From positions 1 through 5,015 of the forward strand of contig PIVQ01000555.1 in NCBI GenBank assembly GCA_003354055.1: a stretch of DNA of 5,015 bases, given 5' to 3'. The position numbers and the translations under genes are program-made. Below, in pieces: positions 4,811 through 5,015 of the stretch; within the stretch, counting starts at the first letter, position 1, and each line of letters starts with the position of its first letter. Under the pieces are notes generated by a model that had not been told where the DNA came from, did no database searches, and saw nothing but the letters and a program-made list of their open reading frames with translations. The DNA comes from Desulfobacteraceae bacterium. GTDB taxonomy: Bacteria; Desulfobacterota; Desulfobacteria; Desulfobacterales; Desulfobacteraceae.

Positions 4811-5015
4811 CGCTTACAGAAAATCTGGGTGGGATCAATGACTTCCCGGATCAGGCGGATCTCCTCTTTGGTGGGCGGAGTAAATTCGTACAGATTCTTA
4901 TCCACCATGAGTTCAAATCCTGTAGCCTCCCGTACACTTTGAACGGTTTCTCCGGGCATAGTTGCCAAGATTTTCATGCGTTTGGTTTCGTCGTCAAAAC
5001 CCATCAGGGCCTTGG
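4807..5015 (-). CDS. Family I CoA-transferase, beta subunit, C-terminal fragment
   Basis: Only the last ~69 residues are in the window; the frame runs off the right edge, and the ATG at 5004 is internal. The sequence ALMGFDDETKRMKILATMPGETVQSVREATGFELMV followed by PPTKEEIRLIREVIDP is the usual C-terminus of the beta subunit of two-subunit family I CoA-transferases (glutaconate or 3-oxoacid CoA-transferase type): an FDxETKRM strand, the PGxTVxxVxxxTGF helix, and a final acidic helix ending near VIDP. These enzymes move CoA between acyl-CoAs and free acids through a glutamyl-CoA thioester. The catalytic Glu lies in the unseen upstream part, so the substrate cannot be judged. The alpha-subunit gene would be expected just upstream, beyond the window. 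The stop sits inside an inverted-repeat arm and is followed by strong hairpins. Confidence 0.9.
   Translation of the reverse strand, partial: KALMGFDDETKRMKILATMPGETVQSVREATGFELMVDKNLYEFTPPTKEEIRLIREVIDPTQIFCKR

Overview
The window reads as bacterial chromosome, probably from an anaerobic, sigma-54-rich lineage such as the Desulfobacterota. That is an inference from the two flanking genes and overall style; no marker gene fixes the taxonomy. Two ordinary chromosomal genes, both cut by the window edges, flank an integron gene-cassette array. On the left (+ strand, 1-1072) is most of an NtrC-family sigma-54-dependent response regulator. On the right (- strand, 4807-5015) is the C-terminal tail of a family I CoA-transferase beta subunit.

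The central part (1306-4228) is a four-cassette array on the - strand. In reading order it holds: an unrecognised 274-aa protein; a 145-aa protein resembling the N-terminal half of the actin-like MreB; a 138-aa DUF4279-type protein started by TTG; and a 250-aa FRG-domain protein. Each gene is followed by an attC site of 75-120 bp. Every attC pairs two long arms perfectly once two or three extra bases are looped out of the same arm, which is the hallmark of attC. The cassette edges can be set to the base, because the first bases of each cassette match the complement of that cassette's own R'' box (7/7, 6/7, 7/7 and 6/7). No integron integrase lies in the window, so the array looks like a CALIN (attC cluster lacking an integrase) or the far part of a larger integron.

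Cassette leaders are only 16-31 nt, so the genes probably depend on transcription from the right, from the 4229-4640 region or beyond. That region has no convincing gene. It holds a long imperfect inverted repeat beside the array boundary and a second 72-nt inverted-repeat structure. Between it and the CoA-transferase stop is a dense run of three hairpin elements (4660-4810). Two of their stems pair fully only when read as - strand RNA, through G-U pairs, so they look like the 3' UTR of the CoA-transferase transcript. The 1073-1305 stretch between the regulator and the array holds a weak GC hairpin and a short open stretch that could be a gene remnant.
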